Below, piece by piece: positions 1-6,168 of a stretch of DNA of 37,214 nucleotides. The notes under the pieces were generated by a model that worked only from the letters and a program-made list of their open reading frames with translations, was not told where the DNA came from and searched no databases. This DNA comes from B18-G4 sp032250805. GTDB lineage: Bacteria > Bacteroidota > Bacteroidia > Bacteroidales > B18-G4. The translations under genes and the position numbers were made by a program. The first letter of the stretch is position 1, and every line of letters begins with the position of its first letter. The stretch covers positions 1 through 37,214 of the forward strand of contig JAVVEM010000033.1 in NCBI GenBank assembly GCA_032250805.1. The letters are read 5' to 3'.

Positions 1-798
1 TTCCAACTTCAAGGTATTCATCGCTACTGTAAAATCATGCTTCCTGATTTTTTTCTTTTTACCGTTCAGGGTCAGTGCCAACTCTTCCTCATCAGCAGGG
101 TTTACCAATGCTGTATTTACAAGGTCGTAGGCGGGTGATAAGGCCATTCCCAAGCCCGGCTGGTCCAGCAATGAGAAATTCTTCAAATGCATATCGGCAT
201 TGCCTGTCAGAAATGAAAAGAGCAACAATTCAAAGAAATTGATCACATCCAGGCCAGGTATTACCGAGTATTTCTGTATGGCTTTGGCAATTTGCTCGTA
301 GCTGCCATGGTATTTATCTTCGGTAAGCCTTTCGGTCAACTGACACATATCTTCCATGGCCAGCTTTGTCTTTTTGTTGCGGTCTATTCGTCGGGTAATA
401 TAGGCTAGATTGCCTGATTTTAAACGGATTAAACTATGTGGCGCTGTTTTAATTCTGGCCAATTGTGCCAAATGCATGGTCAAATCTTCTACCTCCGGCA
501 ATTGTGGATATAAGGCATTAGGTGGCTTCAAAATATACCCTCCCCATAAGCCCACTATTGTAAACCGTTTTTCGTTGCCATCATTGCTTTTCCCTGATAT
601 GTGCAACGATAATTTGGCCTGCACACCGGTAATGGCCGTTTGACTTTGAATTATCTCTTTAGCCAAAGGTTCTAAATCGGATTCCGAGTAGGGCAATACT
701 GGCGGGCCGGGCTGGCCAAATATTTTCTTTGAGCAGGAGGCATGAAAATCCTCCTCGTTGACAGCTAATGGCTGATAACAAAACAGACATCTTTTCAT
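1..798 (-). CDS. HipA/HipT-like serine/threonine kinase toxin, 3' end outside window
   Basis: Reading the minus strand from the ATG at 798 gives 266 open residues to the window edge, so the C-terminus is missing. The protein starts with a possible small zinc site (Cys4, Cys7, His19, Cys22), which E. coli HipA does not have. A HipA-type kinase core follows: Gly-rich loop AITGVQAK at about 55-62, ATP-lysine in YILKP (Lys91), helix-C glutamate in LPEVED, catalytic loop GNADMHLKNFSLL at about 199-211, and a metal-binding aspartate in SPAYDLVN (Asp225). All key kinase residues visible are intact. HipA-family kinases phosphorylate aminoacyl-tRNA synthetases (GltX, or TrpS for HipT) and arrest growth; the target here is unknown. 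The start overlaps the stop of the preceding gene by ATGA, so translation is probably coupled. The HipA N-terminal domain is encoded separately upstream, as in HipBST systems. Confidence 0.9.
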   Translation of the reverse strand, partial: MKRCLFCYQPLAVNEEDFHASCSKKIFGQPGPPVLPYSESDLEPLAKEIIQSQTAITGVQAKLSLHISGKSNDGNEKRFTIVGLWGGYILKPPNALYPQLPEVEDLTMHLAQLARIKTAPHSLIRLKSGNLAYITRRIDRNKKTKLAMEDMCQLTERLTEDKYHGSYEQIAKAIQKYSVIPGLDVINFFELLLFSFLTGNADMHLKNFSLLDQPGLGMALSPAYDLVNTALVNPADEEELALTLNGKKKKIRKHDFTVAMNTLKLE

Positions 799-1124
799 GG
801 ATTATCCTCCTTTATCTCTTCTACGCTTACCGCCCCGATGCAATCTTTGCAACAAGACAGCAATAAACCCATACGGTCTCTGGGATTCAGTTTCCAGTTC
901 TTTTTGGCTATTTCAAGCAGCCAGCCTTCGGGTATCAGTCCGTCAAAGAACGGAAACAATACAGTTGAGGTATAGGGCGCTTCCCGTATCGGCAGTGTTA
1001 AGCTAACCGGCCTGGCATCGGGTTGCGCAGCATACACTGCATCGTAAACAAAATGGTATCCATCTTCATCCTGTGTGAGCCAGCCGGCTACATGAGCTTC
1101 AATTTTTATAATCGCTTTTCGCAT
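795..1124 (-). CDS. Stand-alone HipA N-terminal domain protein (HipS-like)
   Basis: This 109-residue protein matches only the N-terminal subdomain of HipA (the couple_hipA type), with family-like text such as FPFFDGLIPEGWLLE near residues 57-71. In single-chain HipA this module precedes the kinase; here it is a separate gene between the repressor gene and the kinase gene. That order is the one described for HipBST, where the small HipS protein rather than HipB neutralises the kinase. I infer the same role but cannot prove it from sequence. The stop overlaps the kinase start by four bases, and the start lies 15 bp after the hipB-like stop. Split HipA proteins are common in Bacteroidota, so the split itself is not a mutation: both halves have proper starts and stops. 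Confidence 0.87.
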   Translation of the reverse strand: MRKAIIKIEAHVAGWLTQDEDGYHFVYDAVYAAQPDARPVSLTLPIREAPYTSTVLFPFFDGLIPEGWLLEIAKKNWKLNPRDRMGLLLSCCKDCIGAVSVEEIKEDNP

Positions 1125-1139
1125 ATGTTATAATAATTA

Positions 1140-1349
1140 TCAGGAATCAGACATTGGTTTCTTCATTACAACTCCCACTTCGTACCCGAAGAGTTGCAGT
1201 ACCTGGTTTACCTTATCTAAGCGTAAACTCTGCTTACCCTGTTCGAGCTCACGGAGGAAACGCAAGCCCACCCCGGCTTTTTCAGCCAGTTCAGGCTGTG
1301 TCAGTTGTACTGATTTTCGCTTTTCTTTTACAAAATTGGCCAGATCCAT
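1140..1349 (-). CDS. HipB-like XRE-family repressor/antitoxin
   Basis: A 69-residue protein that is almost entirely one Cro/C1-type helix-turn-helix domain: TQPELAEKAGVGLRFLREL at about 17-35 supplies the two helices, followed by the SLRLDKVNQVLQLFGYEV pattern of the y4mF/couple_hipB family. It is the first gene of the toxin-antitoxin operon and is expected to bind the palindromic array at 1355-1493 and repress its own promoter. The ATG at 1349 lies a few bases downstream of the first palindrome, which in turn abuts a TATATTTG -7 box, so bound repressor would cover the transcription start. No Shine-Dalgarno sequence is present. Confidence 0.9.
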   Translation of the reverse strand: MDLANFVKEKRKSVQLTQPELAEKAGVGLRFLRELEQGKQSLRLDKVNQVLQLFGYEVGVVMKKPMSDS

Positions 1350-1354
1350 TTTTA

Positions 1355-1368
1355 TACCCTTTTGGGTA
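1355..1368. promoter_or_regulatory. Operator palindrome 1 of 4
   Basis: TACCC-TTTT-GGGTA, a perfect 5-bp-arm palindrome centred at 1361.5, between the predicted -7 box and the hipB-like start codon. It is the probable primary autorepression site. Unlike the other three copies, the outermost A/T pair is not symmetric (the right flank is C). Confidence 0.75.
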
Positions 1369-1376
1369 CAAATATA
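1369..1376 (-). promoter_or_regulatory. Putative -7 box of the hipB-S-T promoter
   Basis: The minus strand reads TATATTTG, an exact match to the Bacteroidota -7 element TAnnTTTG. It lies 19 bases upstream of the hipB-like ATG and directly touches the first palindrome. Transcription would start inside that palindrome, giving a leader of roughly a dozen bases. I see no clear -33 TTTG; that position is occupied by the second palindrome. Confidence 0.6.
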
Positions 1377-1394
1377 ACAATTTAAACCTTATTT

Positions 1395-1410
1395 ATACCC
1401 ATTCGGGTAT
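1395..1410. promoter_or_regulatory. Operator palindrome 2 of 4
   Basis: ATACCC-ATTC-GGGTAT, perfect 6-bp arms, centred at 1402.5, 41 bp from copy 1. It covers the place where the -33 element of the hipB-like promoter would lie. Confidence 0.75.
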
Positions 1411-1435
1411 TTTTATGCCAAAATATGCTATTATT

Positions 1436-1451
1436 ATACCCTATTGGGTAT
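1436..1451. promoter_or_regulatory. Operator palindrome 3 of 4
   Basis: ATACCC-TATT-GGGTAT, perfect 6-bp arms, centred at 1443.5, 41 bp from copy 2. The arms are identical to copies 2 and 4 while the 4-bp spacer differs, which argues for selection on the arms rather than recent duplication. Confidence 0.75.
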
Positions 1452-1477
1452 ATTGCGCATAAATTTTCTATTATATA

Positions 1478-1493
1478 ATACCCTTTCGGGTAT
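1478..1493. promoter_or_regulatory. Operator palindrome 4 of 4
   Basis: ATACCC-TTTC-GGGTAT, perfect 6-bp arms, centred at 1485.5, 42 bp from copy 3. It is the most upstream member of the array. Confidence 0.75.
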
Positions 1494-1554
1494 ATTCAAA
1501 CATCCTAACTATACACTATACAGTAGGCAATTTACATTATACAATATCGTGTAG

Positions 1555-1581
1555 TCGTTTATTCGTTGATTCGTTTAGTCG
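1555..1581. repeat. Imperfect 8-bp tandem repeat (TCGTTKAN)
   Basis: Three consecutive copies TCGTTTAT, TCGTTGAT, TCGTTTAG plus a partial TCG. It is too short and imperfect to be more than simple-sequence DNA, but it lies just upstream of the 55-bp repeats and marks this spacer as repetitive. Confidence 0.5.
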
Positions 1582-1604
1582 AAACCAATACCCAGTGATC
1601 ATTT

Positions 1605-1659
1605 AACCACCGAGTTCTCGGGGCAAGCACTGAAACCATGCGACATGATGATTATTGCA
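1605..1659. repeat. 55-bp direct repeat, left copy at gap
   Basis: This sequence is repeated without any difference at 1760-1814, on the other side of the N-run. It contains a small inverted repeat, CCGAG-TT-CTCGG, at 1610-1621. The copy runs directly into the first N. Confidence 0.85.
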
Positions 1660-1759
1660 NNNNNNNNNNNNNNNNNNNNNNNNNNNNNNNNNNNNNNNNN
1701 NNNNNNNNNNNNNNNNNNNNNNNNNNNNNNNNNNNNNNNNNNNNNNNNNNNNNNNNNNN
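1660..1759. other. Assembly gap of exactly 100 N
   Basis: All 100 bases are N. A round number like this normally marks a scaffold join of unknown or nominal length, so the true distance between the flanks is not known. Confidence 0.97.
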
Positions 1760-1814
1760 AACCACCGAGTTCTCGGGGCAAGCACTGAAACCATGCGACA
1801 TGATGATTATTGCA
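1760..1814. repeat. 55-bp direct repeat, right copy at gap
   Basis: Identical over all 55 bases to 1605-1659. Sequence beyond the copy (AATCCGGC) is unique, while the left copy is preceded by unrelated sequence, so the identity stops exactly at the gap-facing boundary on one side and at this point on the other. Confidence 0.85.
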
Positions 1815-1916
1815 AATCCGGCATTTAACATTTTTTGTGAATAACTTCATATTTTCTGTACACTAAAGCTTGTTTATCTTCCGTTGAAATTTTATCAACC
1901 TTCAAAACGTTCTTCC

Positions 1917-2105
1917 ATGCTTGAATACTCAAAACTTATCTTAAGGAAAGTTAGCTTCAGCAGGGAGCTCTTCAGGAAAGAGCTGAATAAATCCATCAAA
2001 TGGCTGAAGAACGATGAAATCCTGCTTCTCCAGGCCTGGTGTATTCTCACCTTTGGAGATATATACGAGGATGTGATACAGGAAACTTTCCGACAGTTGG
2101 CATAG
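1917..2105 (+). CDS. Small conserved hypothetical protein (62 aa)
   Basis: The ATG at 1917 opens a 62-residue protein beginning MLEYSKLILRKVSF and rich in charged and aromatic residues (KSIKWLKNDEILLLQAWC). From memory this resembles a family of short Bacteroidota proteins of about 60-70 residues with no assigned function. There is no signal peptide, membrane segment or metal motif. A longer reading from a TTG at 1884 adds 11 residues that do not look like the family, so I prefer the ATG. It stands alone between the repeat region and the purB promoter. Confidence 0.65.
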   Translation: MLEYSKLILRKVSFSRELFRKELNKSIKWLKNDEILLLQAWCILTFGDIYEDVIQETFRQLA

Positions 2106-2185
2106 ACAAGCGCCCCTTACACTACTCAGCTAACGGCATAAACACACAGCCGTGGGCTTAAGTTGCCATTATCCCAATTATTTTC

Positions 2186-2215
2186 TTGACTTTTATCCTT
2201 TCTTTCCTAATTTTG
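2186..2215 (+). promoter_or_regulatory. purB promoter (TTG-n19-TAATTTTG)
   Basis: A -33 TTG at 2186-2188 and an exact TAnnTTTG -7 element at 2208-2215 are separated by 19 bases, the canonical Bacteroidota spacing. The predicted start of transcription is about 16 bases before the purB ATG. Confidence 0.75.
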
Positions 2216-2237
2216 GTCCATACTAAATTCAATTATC

Positions 2238-3590
2238 ATGGATCTTTCAGTCGTGAGTGCCGTATCGCCTGTAGATGGCCGCTACCGCAAGCAAACCGAA
2301 TCGCTGGCCTATTATTTTTCAGAGGCTGCGCTCATCAATTACCGCATATTTGTTGAAGTGGAGTATTTTATCGCCCTCTGTAAGATCCCCTTGCCGGGTC
2401 TTGAAGATTTTGACAGATCGCACTTCGATAATATTCGCGCCATCAGCAGGGATTTTTCTTTTCACGACAGCCTAGAAGTGAAAGAGATCGAGAAGATTAC
2501 CAACCATGATGTGAAAGCTGTTGAATATTATGTAAAGAAAAAATTCGACAAGCTGGGATTGAAAAAATATCGCGAGTACATCCATTTCGGTCTTACTTCT
2601 CAGGACATCAACAATACTGCAGTGCCCTATGCCACCAGGCTCGCATTTGAGGAAGTAATCCATCCAATGCTGACAGAGGTTCACAAAAAGCTACTGGCCA
2701 GGGCCAGGGAATGGAAAAATATCCCAATGCTGGCACGTACCCACGGGCAACCGGCCTCCCCTACCCGCCTGGGAAAAGAAATTGCAGTGTTTGCCGAAAG
2801 GCTCAAAACACAGATGGACCTGTTAAAGACCATCCCCTTCTCAGCAAAGTTTGGCGGAGCAACAGGCAACTTCAATGCGCATCATATTGCATATCCCACC
2901 ATCGACTGGCTTACTTTTGGCAATAACTTTGTAAATAATACGCTCGGTTTGAAGCGTCTTAAAACAACTACGCAGATAGAGCATTACGATAATCTGGCAG
3001 CCTTTTTCGATAACCTTAAACGCATTAACACCATTCTGATTGACCTGAACAGAGACATGTGGACATATATCTCCATGGATTACTTCAAGCAAAAGATCAA
3101 AGAAGGTGAGGTAGGCTCCTCGGCCATGCCCCACAAGGTAAATCCCATCGATTTTGAGAACTCCGAAGGCAACCTGGGCATTGCCAATGCCATATTCAGT
3201 CACCTCGCTGCCGATCTTCCCATTTCGCGACTGCAACGCGACCTCACCGACTCCACAGTTTCACGGAATATCGGAGTACCCATTGCCCATAGCACGATTG
3301 CGATGAAATCGCTGATCAAGGGCATGAATAAGCTGGAGGTTAATACGAAAAAGATCCATGACGACCTTGAAAACAACTGGGCAGTTGTTGCTGAAGCCAT
3401 CCAAACCATCCTGAGAAGAGAAAATTACCCGAATCCCTACGAATTGTTAAAAGACCTCACAAGGAAAAACGAAAAGATCGACCAGGCCGCCCTTCACAGG
3501 TTCATCGACAAGTTGAAAGTGTCAAAAGAAGTAAAAGAAGAATTAAAAAAGATCACACCGCACAATTATCTGGGCATTGAATTGTTATAA
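2238..3590 (+). CDS. purB: Adenylosuccinate lyase
   Basis: This cytoplasmic enzyme cleaves fumarate from SAICAR and from adenylosuccinate, two steps of purine synthesis. The 450-residue length is normal. The fumarase/aspartase superfamily signature GSSAMPHKVNP lies at about 293-303, the TSQDINNT motif at 120-127, and THGQPASPT, carrying a catalytic histidine, at 168-176. It follows a strong phylum-type promoter and is 24 bp ahead of an ABC exporter on the same strand, so the two may share a transcript. Confidence 0.96.
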   Translation: MDLSVVSAVSPVDGRYRKQTESLAYYFSEAALINYRIFVEVEYFIALCKIPLPGLEDFDRSHFDNIRAISRDFSFHDSLEVKEIEKITNHDVKAVEYYVKKKFDKLGLKKYREYIHFGLTSQDINNTAVPYATRLAFEEVIHPMLTEVHKKLLARAREWKNIPMLARTHGQPASPTRLGKEIAVFAERLKTQMDLLKTIPFSAKFGGATGNFNAHHIAYPTIDWLTFGNNFVNNTLGLKRLKTTTQIEHYDNLAAFFDNLKRINTILIDLNRDMWTYISMDYFKQKIKEGEVGSSAMPHKVNPIDFENSEGNLGIANAIFSHLAADLPISRLQRDLTDSTVSRNIGVPIAHSTIAMKSLIKGMNKLEVNTKKIHDDLENNWAVVAEAIQTILRRENYPNPYELLKDLTRKNEKIDQAALHRFIDKLKVSKEVKEELKKITPHNYLGIELL

Positions 3591-3614
3591 TCCTTTAAGG
3601 CTAAAGAACGCAGC

Positions 3615-5435
3615 ATGAAGAAATACAGGAGAGTACTTAACTATATCAGGCCATACTGGTTATTCGCAGCTTTAAATATTTTCTTTAACTTATGCACGAT
3701 CATATTTTCCCTGTTCACTTTTGCCTTGCTGGCACCTTTCCTCAGCCTGCTGTTCGGGAATACGGAACTGATTACCGAGAAACCGGAACTATCATTCAGC
3801 TCCGATGCCCTGATCAGCTACATGAACTATATCCTCAGTGACATTATCCAGACACAGGGACAAATGCAGGCCCTGCTCACAATTTGCTTTGTTCTGCTGG
3901 GCACATTTTTTCTGAGAAATATGGCCAGGTTCATGTCGATGTTCTTCATGGCCAATGTTAGGATAGGCTCAGTTAAAGACATCCGGAATGAAGTTTTCAA
4001 GAAAATCCTTGTGCTGCCGCTCGCTTTTTATCATACACGAAAAAAAGGCGATATCATTGCCCGGGTAACAACCGATGTGCAGGAAGTGGAATACTCCATT
4101 ATGAACTATCTGGAGATGATCATCCGCGACCCTATCACCATTATTGCATATTTTGCTTTCCTGCTGAGCATGAGCCCCAGCCTCACGCTTTTTGTTATGA
4201 TTGTATTGCCGGTAACGGGCTATCTGATTGGCAGGATCGGCCGCACACTTCGCCGCCAGTCGAAAGTCGGGCAGTCGAGGCTGGCAGGGATGCTCTCAAC
4301 CATTGAGGAATCGATCGGCGGACTGCGTATCATAAAGGCATTCAATGCCATTATGTTTATGGACAGGAAATTTACTGACCAGAATGAATGGTATGCAAAA
4401 ATATCGCTGAAGATTTATCGCCGGCGCGATCTCTCATCGCCCCTGAGTGAATTTCTTTCATCTGTGGTGATCATTACCGTGCTCTGGTTTGGCGGCGGAC
4501 TGGTACTTGGCGAAAATTCACCCATAAGCGGCGAAGTGTTTATCACCTATATCGTGATCTTTTCGCAAATTATTCCTCCCGCAAAAACATTTGCAACAGG
4601 GTATTACAGCATCCAAAAAGGACTGGCCTCCGCCGACAGGATATTCGATATCCTTGATGCCGAAGAAGTTATAGAAGAGAAAAAGGATGCCATAGCGATC
4701 AAAGATTTTACACAAAAGATCGAATATAAGAACGTAACATTTCGCTATGAGGATGAAAACGTTCTGAAAAACATCAACCTGAAAATTGAAAAAGGCAGGA
4801 TCATTGCCCTGGTTGGGCAATCGGGCGGTGGCAAGTCAACCCTTGTCGATCTTCTGCCCCGCTTTTATGATACCGTAGAAGGCGAGATACTCATTGATGG
4901 CGTTAATCTGAAAGAATATAAGATTGATGATGTGCGCGGGCTTATGGGCATTGTTACGCAGGAATCCATCCTTTTCAATGATACCGTATTCAATAATATT
5001 GCTTTTGGTAAGACCAATGTGAGCGAAGAAGACGTTATTGAGGCTGCCAAAGTTGCCAATGCGCATGAATTTATCAGTAAGATGCCAAAGGGCTACCAGA
5101 CCAATATCGGCGACCGCGGCACCAAGCTCTCGGGCGGACAAAAGCAGCGGATAAGCATTGCCAGGGCCGTACTCCGCAACCCACCCATCCTGATCATGGA
5201 TGAAGCCACCTCTGCCCTCGACACAGAATCAGAAAGATTGGTACAGGATGCTCTTGCCAAAGTAATGAGCAACCGTACTTCCATCGTGATCGCCCACCGC
5301 CTTTCAACCATCAAATTTGCCGATGAGATCATTGTACTGCAAAAAGGCGAAATCGTTGAACGGGGCAATCATAATGCGCTCATCAAAGCCAACGGGATAT
5401 ACAAAAAACTTCATGAGTTGCAAACCTTTGCCTAA
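3615..5435 (+). CDS. ABC exporter, MsbA/lipid-export-like, fused TM and ATPase
   Basis: A 606-residue half-transporter expected to work as a homodimer in the inner membrane. The N-terminal ~330 residues form the six-helix exporter domain with the coupling text YHTRKKGDIIARVTTDVQEVE at about 139-159. The ATPase half has Walker A GQSGGGKST at 401-409, signature LSGGQ at 505-509, Walker B ILIMDEATSALD from 525 and the switch histidine in AHRLST (His561). All ATPase residues are intact. The architecture fits MsbA-type lipid A flippases, but related exporters of peptides or drugs look the same, so the substrate is open. No terminator is obvious after the stop. Confidence 0.92.
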   Translation: MKKYRRVLNYIRPYWLFAALNIFFNLCTIIFSLFTFALLAPFLSLLFGNTELITEKPELSFSSDALISYMNYILSDIIQTQGQMQALLTICFVLLGTFFLRNMARFMSMFFMANVRIGSVKDIRNEVFKKILVLPLAFYHTRKKGDIIARVTTDVQEVEYSIMNYLEMIIRDPITIIAYFAFLLSMSPSLTLFVMIVLPVTGYLIGRIGRTLRRQSKVGQSRLAGMLSTIEESIGGLRIIKAFNAIMFMDRKFTDQNEWYAKISLKIYRRRDLSSPLSEFLSSVVIITVLWFGGGLVLGENSPISGEVFITYIVIFSQIIPPAKTFATGYYSIQKGLASADRIFDILDAEEVIEEKKDAIAIKDFTQKIEYKNVTFRYEDENVLKNINLKIEKGRIIALVGQSGGGKSTLVDLLPRFYDTVEGEILIDGVNLKEYKIDDVRGLMGIVTQESILFNDTVFNNIAFGKTNVSEEDVIEAAKVANAHEFISKMPKGYQTNIGDRGTKLSGGQKQRISIARAVLRNPPILIMDEATSALDTESERLVQDALAKVMSNRTSIVIAHRLSTIKFADEIIVLQKGEIVERGNHNALIKANGIYKKLHELQTFA

Positions 5436-5647
5436 GGTGTTGCCTCCCTGTACATTTCTTTTAACAATCAGGGCTGCAATCAAAAAGTATTTCGGTGATG
5501 CTCATGTCAGATCAACTGGCATTTAAAAATGAAGCATCAAATATAATTTATTATCCTCAGAAAATGCCATGACAGGATAAGTCCGACTCAATTATTTCAG
5601 ATCAAAGCGTTCATGAAATTATAGGCTCGTTGATTTAATAATATTCG

Positions 5648-5655
5648 TAAATTTG
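5648..5655 (+). promoter_or_regulatory. -7 box upstream of DUF5606 gene
   Basis: TAAATTTG matches TAnnTTTG exactly, 17-20 bases before the two possible ATGs. The nearest TTG upstream (5630-5632) is only 15 bases away, so the -33 element is weak or absent. The 236-bp spacer after the ABC transporter shows nothing else I can support. Confidence 0.5.
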
Positions 5656-5671
5656 CACAAAAAATTGTCCC

Positions 5672-6127
5672 ATGATGGATCTTACAGAAATTATGTCGAT
5701 ATCGGGGAAGCCCGGACTTTACAGGATGATAACCCATACAAAAACGGGTATGTTGGTTGAGTCGATGGACGACCAGAAACGTTTCCCGGTATTTACCCAC
5801 GAAAAGGTGAGCTCGCTTGAAGAGATCAGCATTTTTACTGAAACCGACGACATCCCTCTGAAAGAGGTTTTTAAAAAGATATATGATCTGCTGAAGGGCG
5901 AAAAGGCAATCAGCCATAAATCATCAGGCGAAGAATTAAAAGATTTCTTCGACGATGTGATCCCGGATTATGATAAGGAACGGGTATATGTTTCCGACAT
6001 CAAAAAAGTTATCCAGTGGTATAACATCCTCCACGAAAAAGATATGCTCGATTTTACAGAAGAAGAGGAAAAGGAAGCCGGAGGCGAAACTGAAGCAGAT
6101 AAAGAAGAAAATAAATCAGATGATTAA
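5672..6127 (+). CDS. DUF5606 family protein
   Basis: A 151-residue cytoplasmic protein of a Bacteroidota-specific family with unknown function. The N-terminal half (MSISGKPGLYRMITHTKTGM and onward) and VYVSDIKKVIQWYNILHEK near 112-130 match my memory of the family. The last ~25 residues are very acidic and lysine-rich and probably disordered. Two adjacent ATGs (5672 and 5675) are both possible starts; the second gives the more usual MDLTEIMSISGK beginning. A strong intrinsic terminator follows the stop, so this appears to be a single-gene transcript. Confidence 0.85.
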   Translation: MMDLTEIMSISGKPGLYRMITHTKTGMLVESMDDQKRFPVFTHEKVSSLEEISIFTETDDIPLKEVFKKIYDLLKGEKAISHKSSGEELKDFFDDVIPDYDKERVYVSDIKKVIQWYNILHEKDMLDFTEEEEKEAGGETEADKEENKSDD

Positions 6128-6132
6128 TGAAG

Positions 6133-6162
6133 TCCTCCCGCGCTTTCGGGGGGATTTTTTTT
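6133..6162 (+). terminator. Intrinsic terminator after DUF5606 gene
   Basis: TCCTCCCG pairs with CGGGGGGA (8 bp, one G-T pair) around a 6-base loop and is followed by eight T residues at 6155-6162. It lies six bases after the DUF5606 stop. It also argues that pyrK starts downstream, at 6169, not at the in-frame ATG at 6127 that precedes the hairpin. Confidence 0.85.
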
Positions 6163-6168
6163 AGATTG

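Larger units (their letters stand above)
1494..1916. other. Non-coding, repeat-rich spacer with assembly gap
   Basis: Apart from the N-run and its flanking direct repeats, this stretch holds AT-rich DNA and a short octamer repeat. I see no supported gene in it: the reading frames crossing the gap consist mostly of unknown residues. Possible promoter sequence for the small gene at 1917 cannot be assigned. Confidence 0.6.

Noticed and set aside
1..1124. Frameshift or nonsense mutation splitting a single hipA gene
   Set aside because: The two parts have their own start and stop with a clean ATGA overlap, and the kinase part has an extra N-terminal cysteine motif, as expected for a natural split.
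1605..1814. CRISPR array in which the 55-bp sequence is the repeat
   Set aside because: Only two copies are visible with no spacer sequence between them, 55 bp is longer than usual repeats, and no cas gene is in the window.
1599..1850. Short reading frames crossing the N gap on both strands
   Set aside because: More than half of each translation is unknown residues, and the rest is the 55-bp repeat read twice. No start signal or homology supports them.
6127..6168. A 14-residue N-terminal extension of PyrK
   Set aside because: Those codons are the terminator stem and T-run; residues such as AFGGIFFRL simply translate it.
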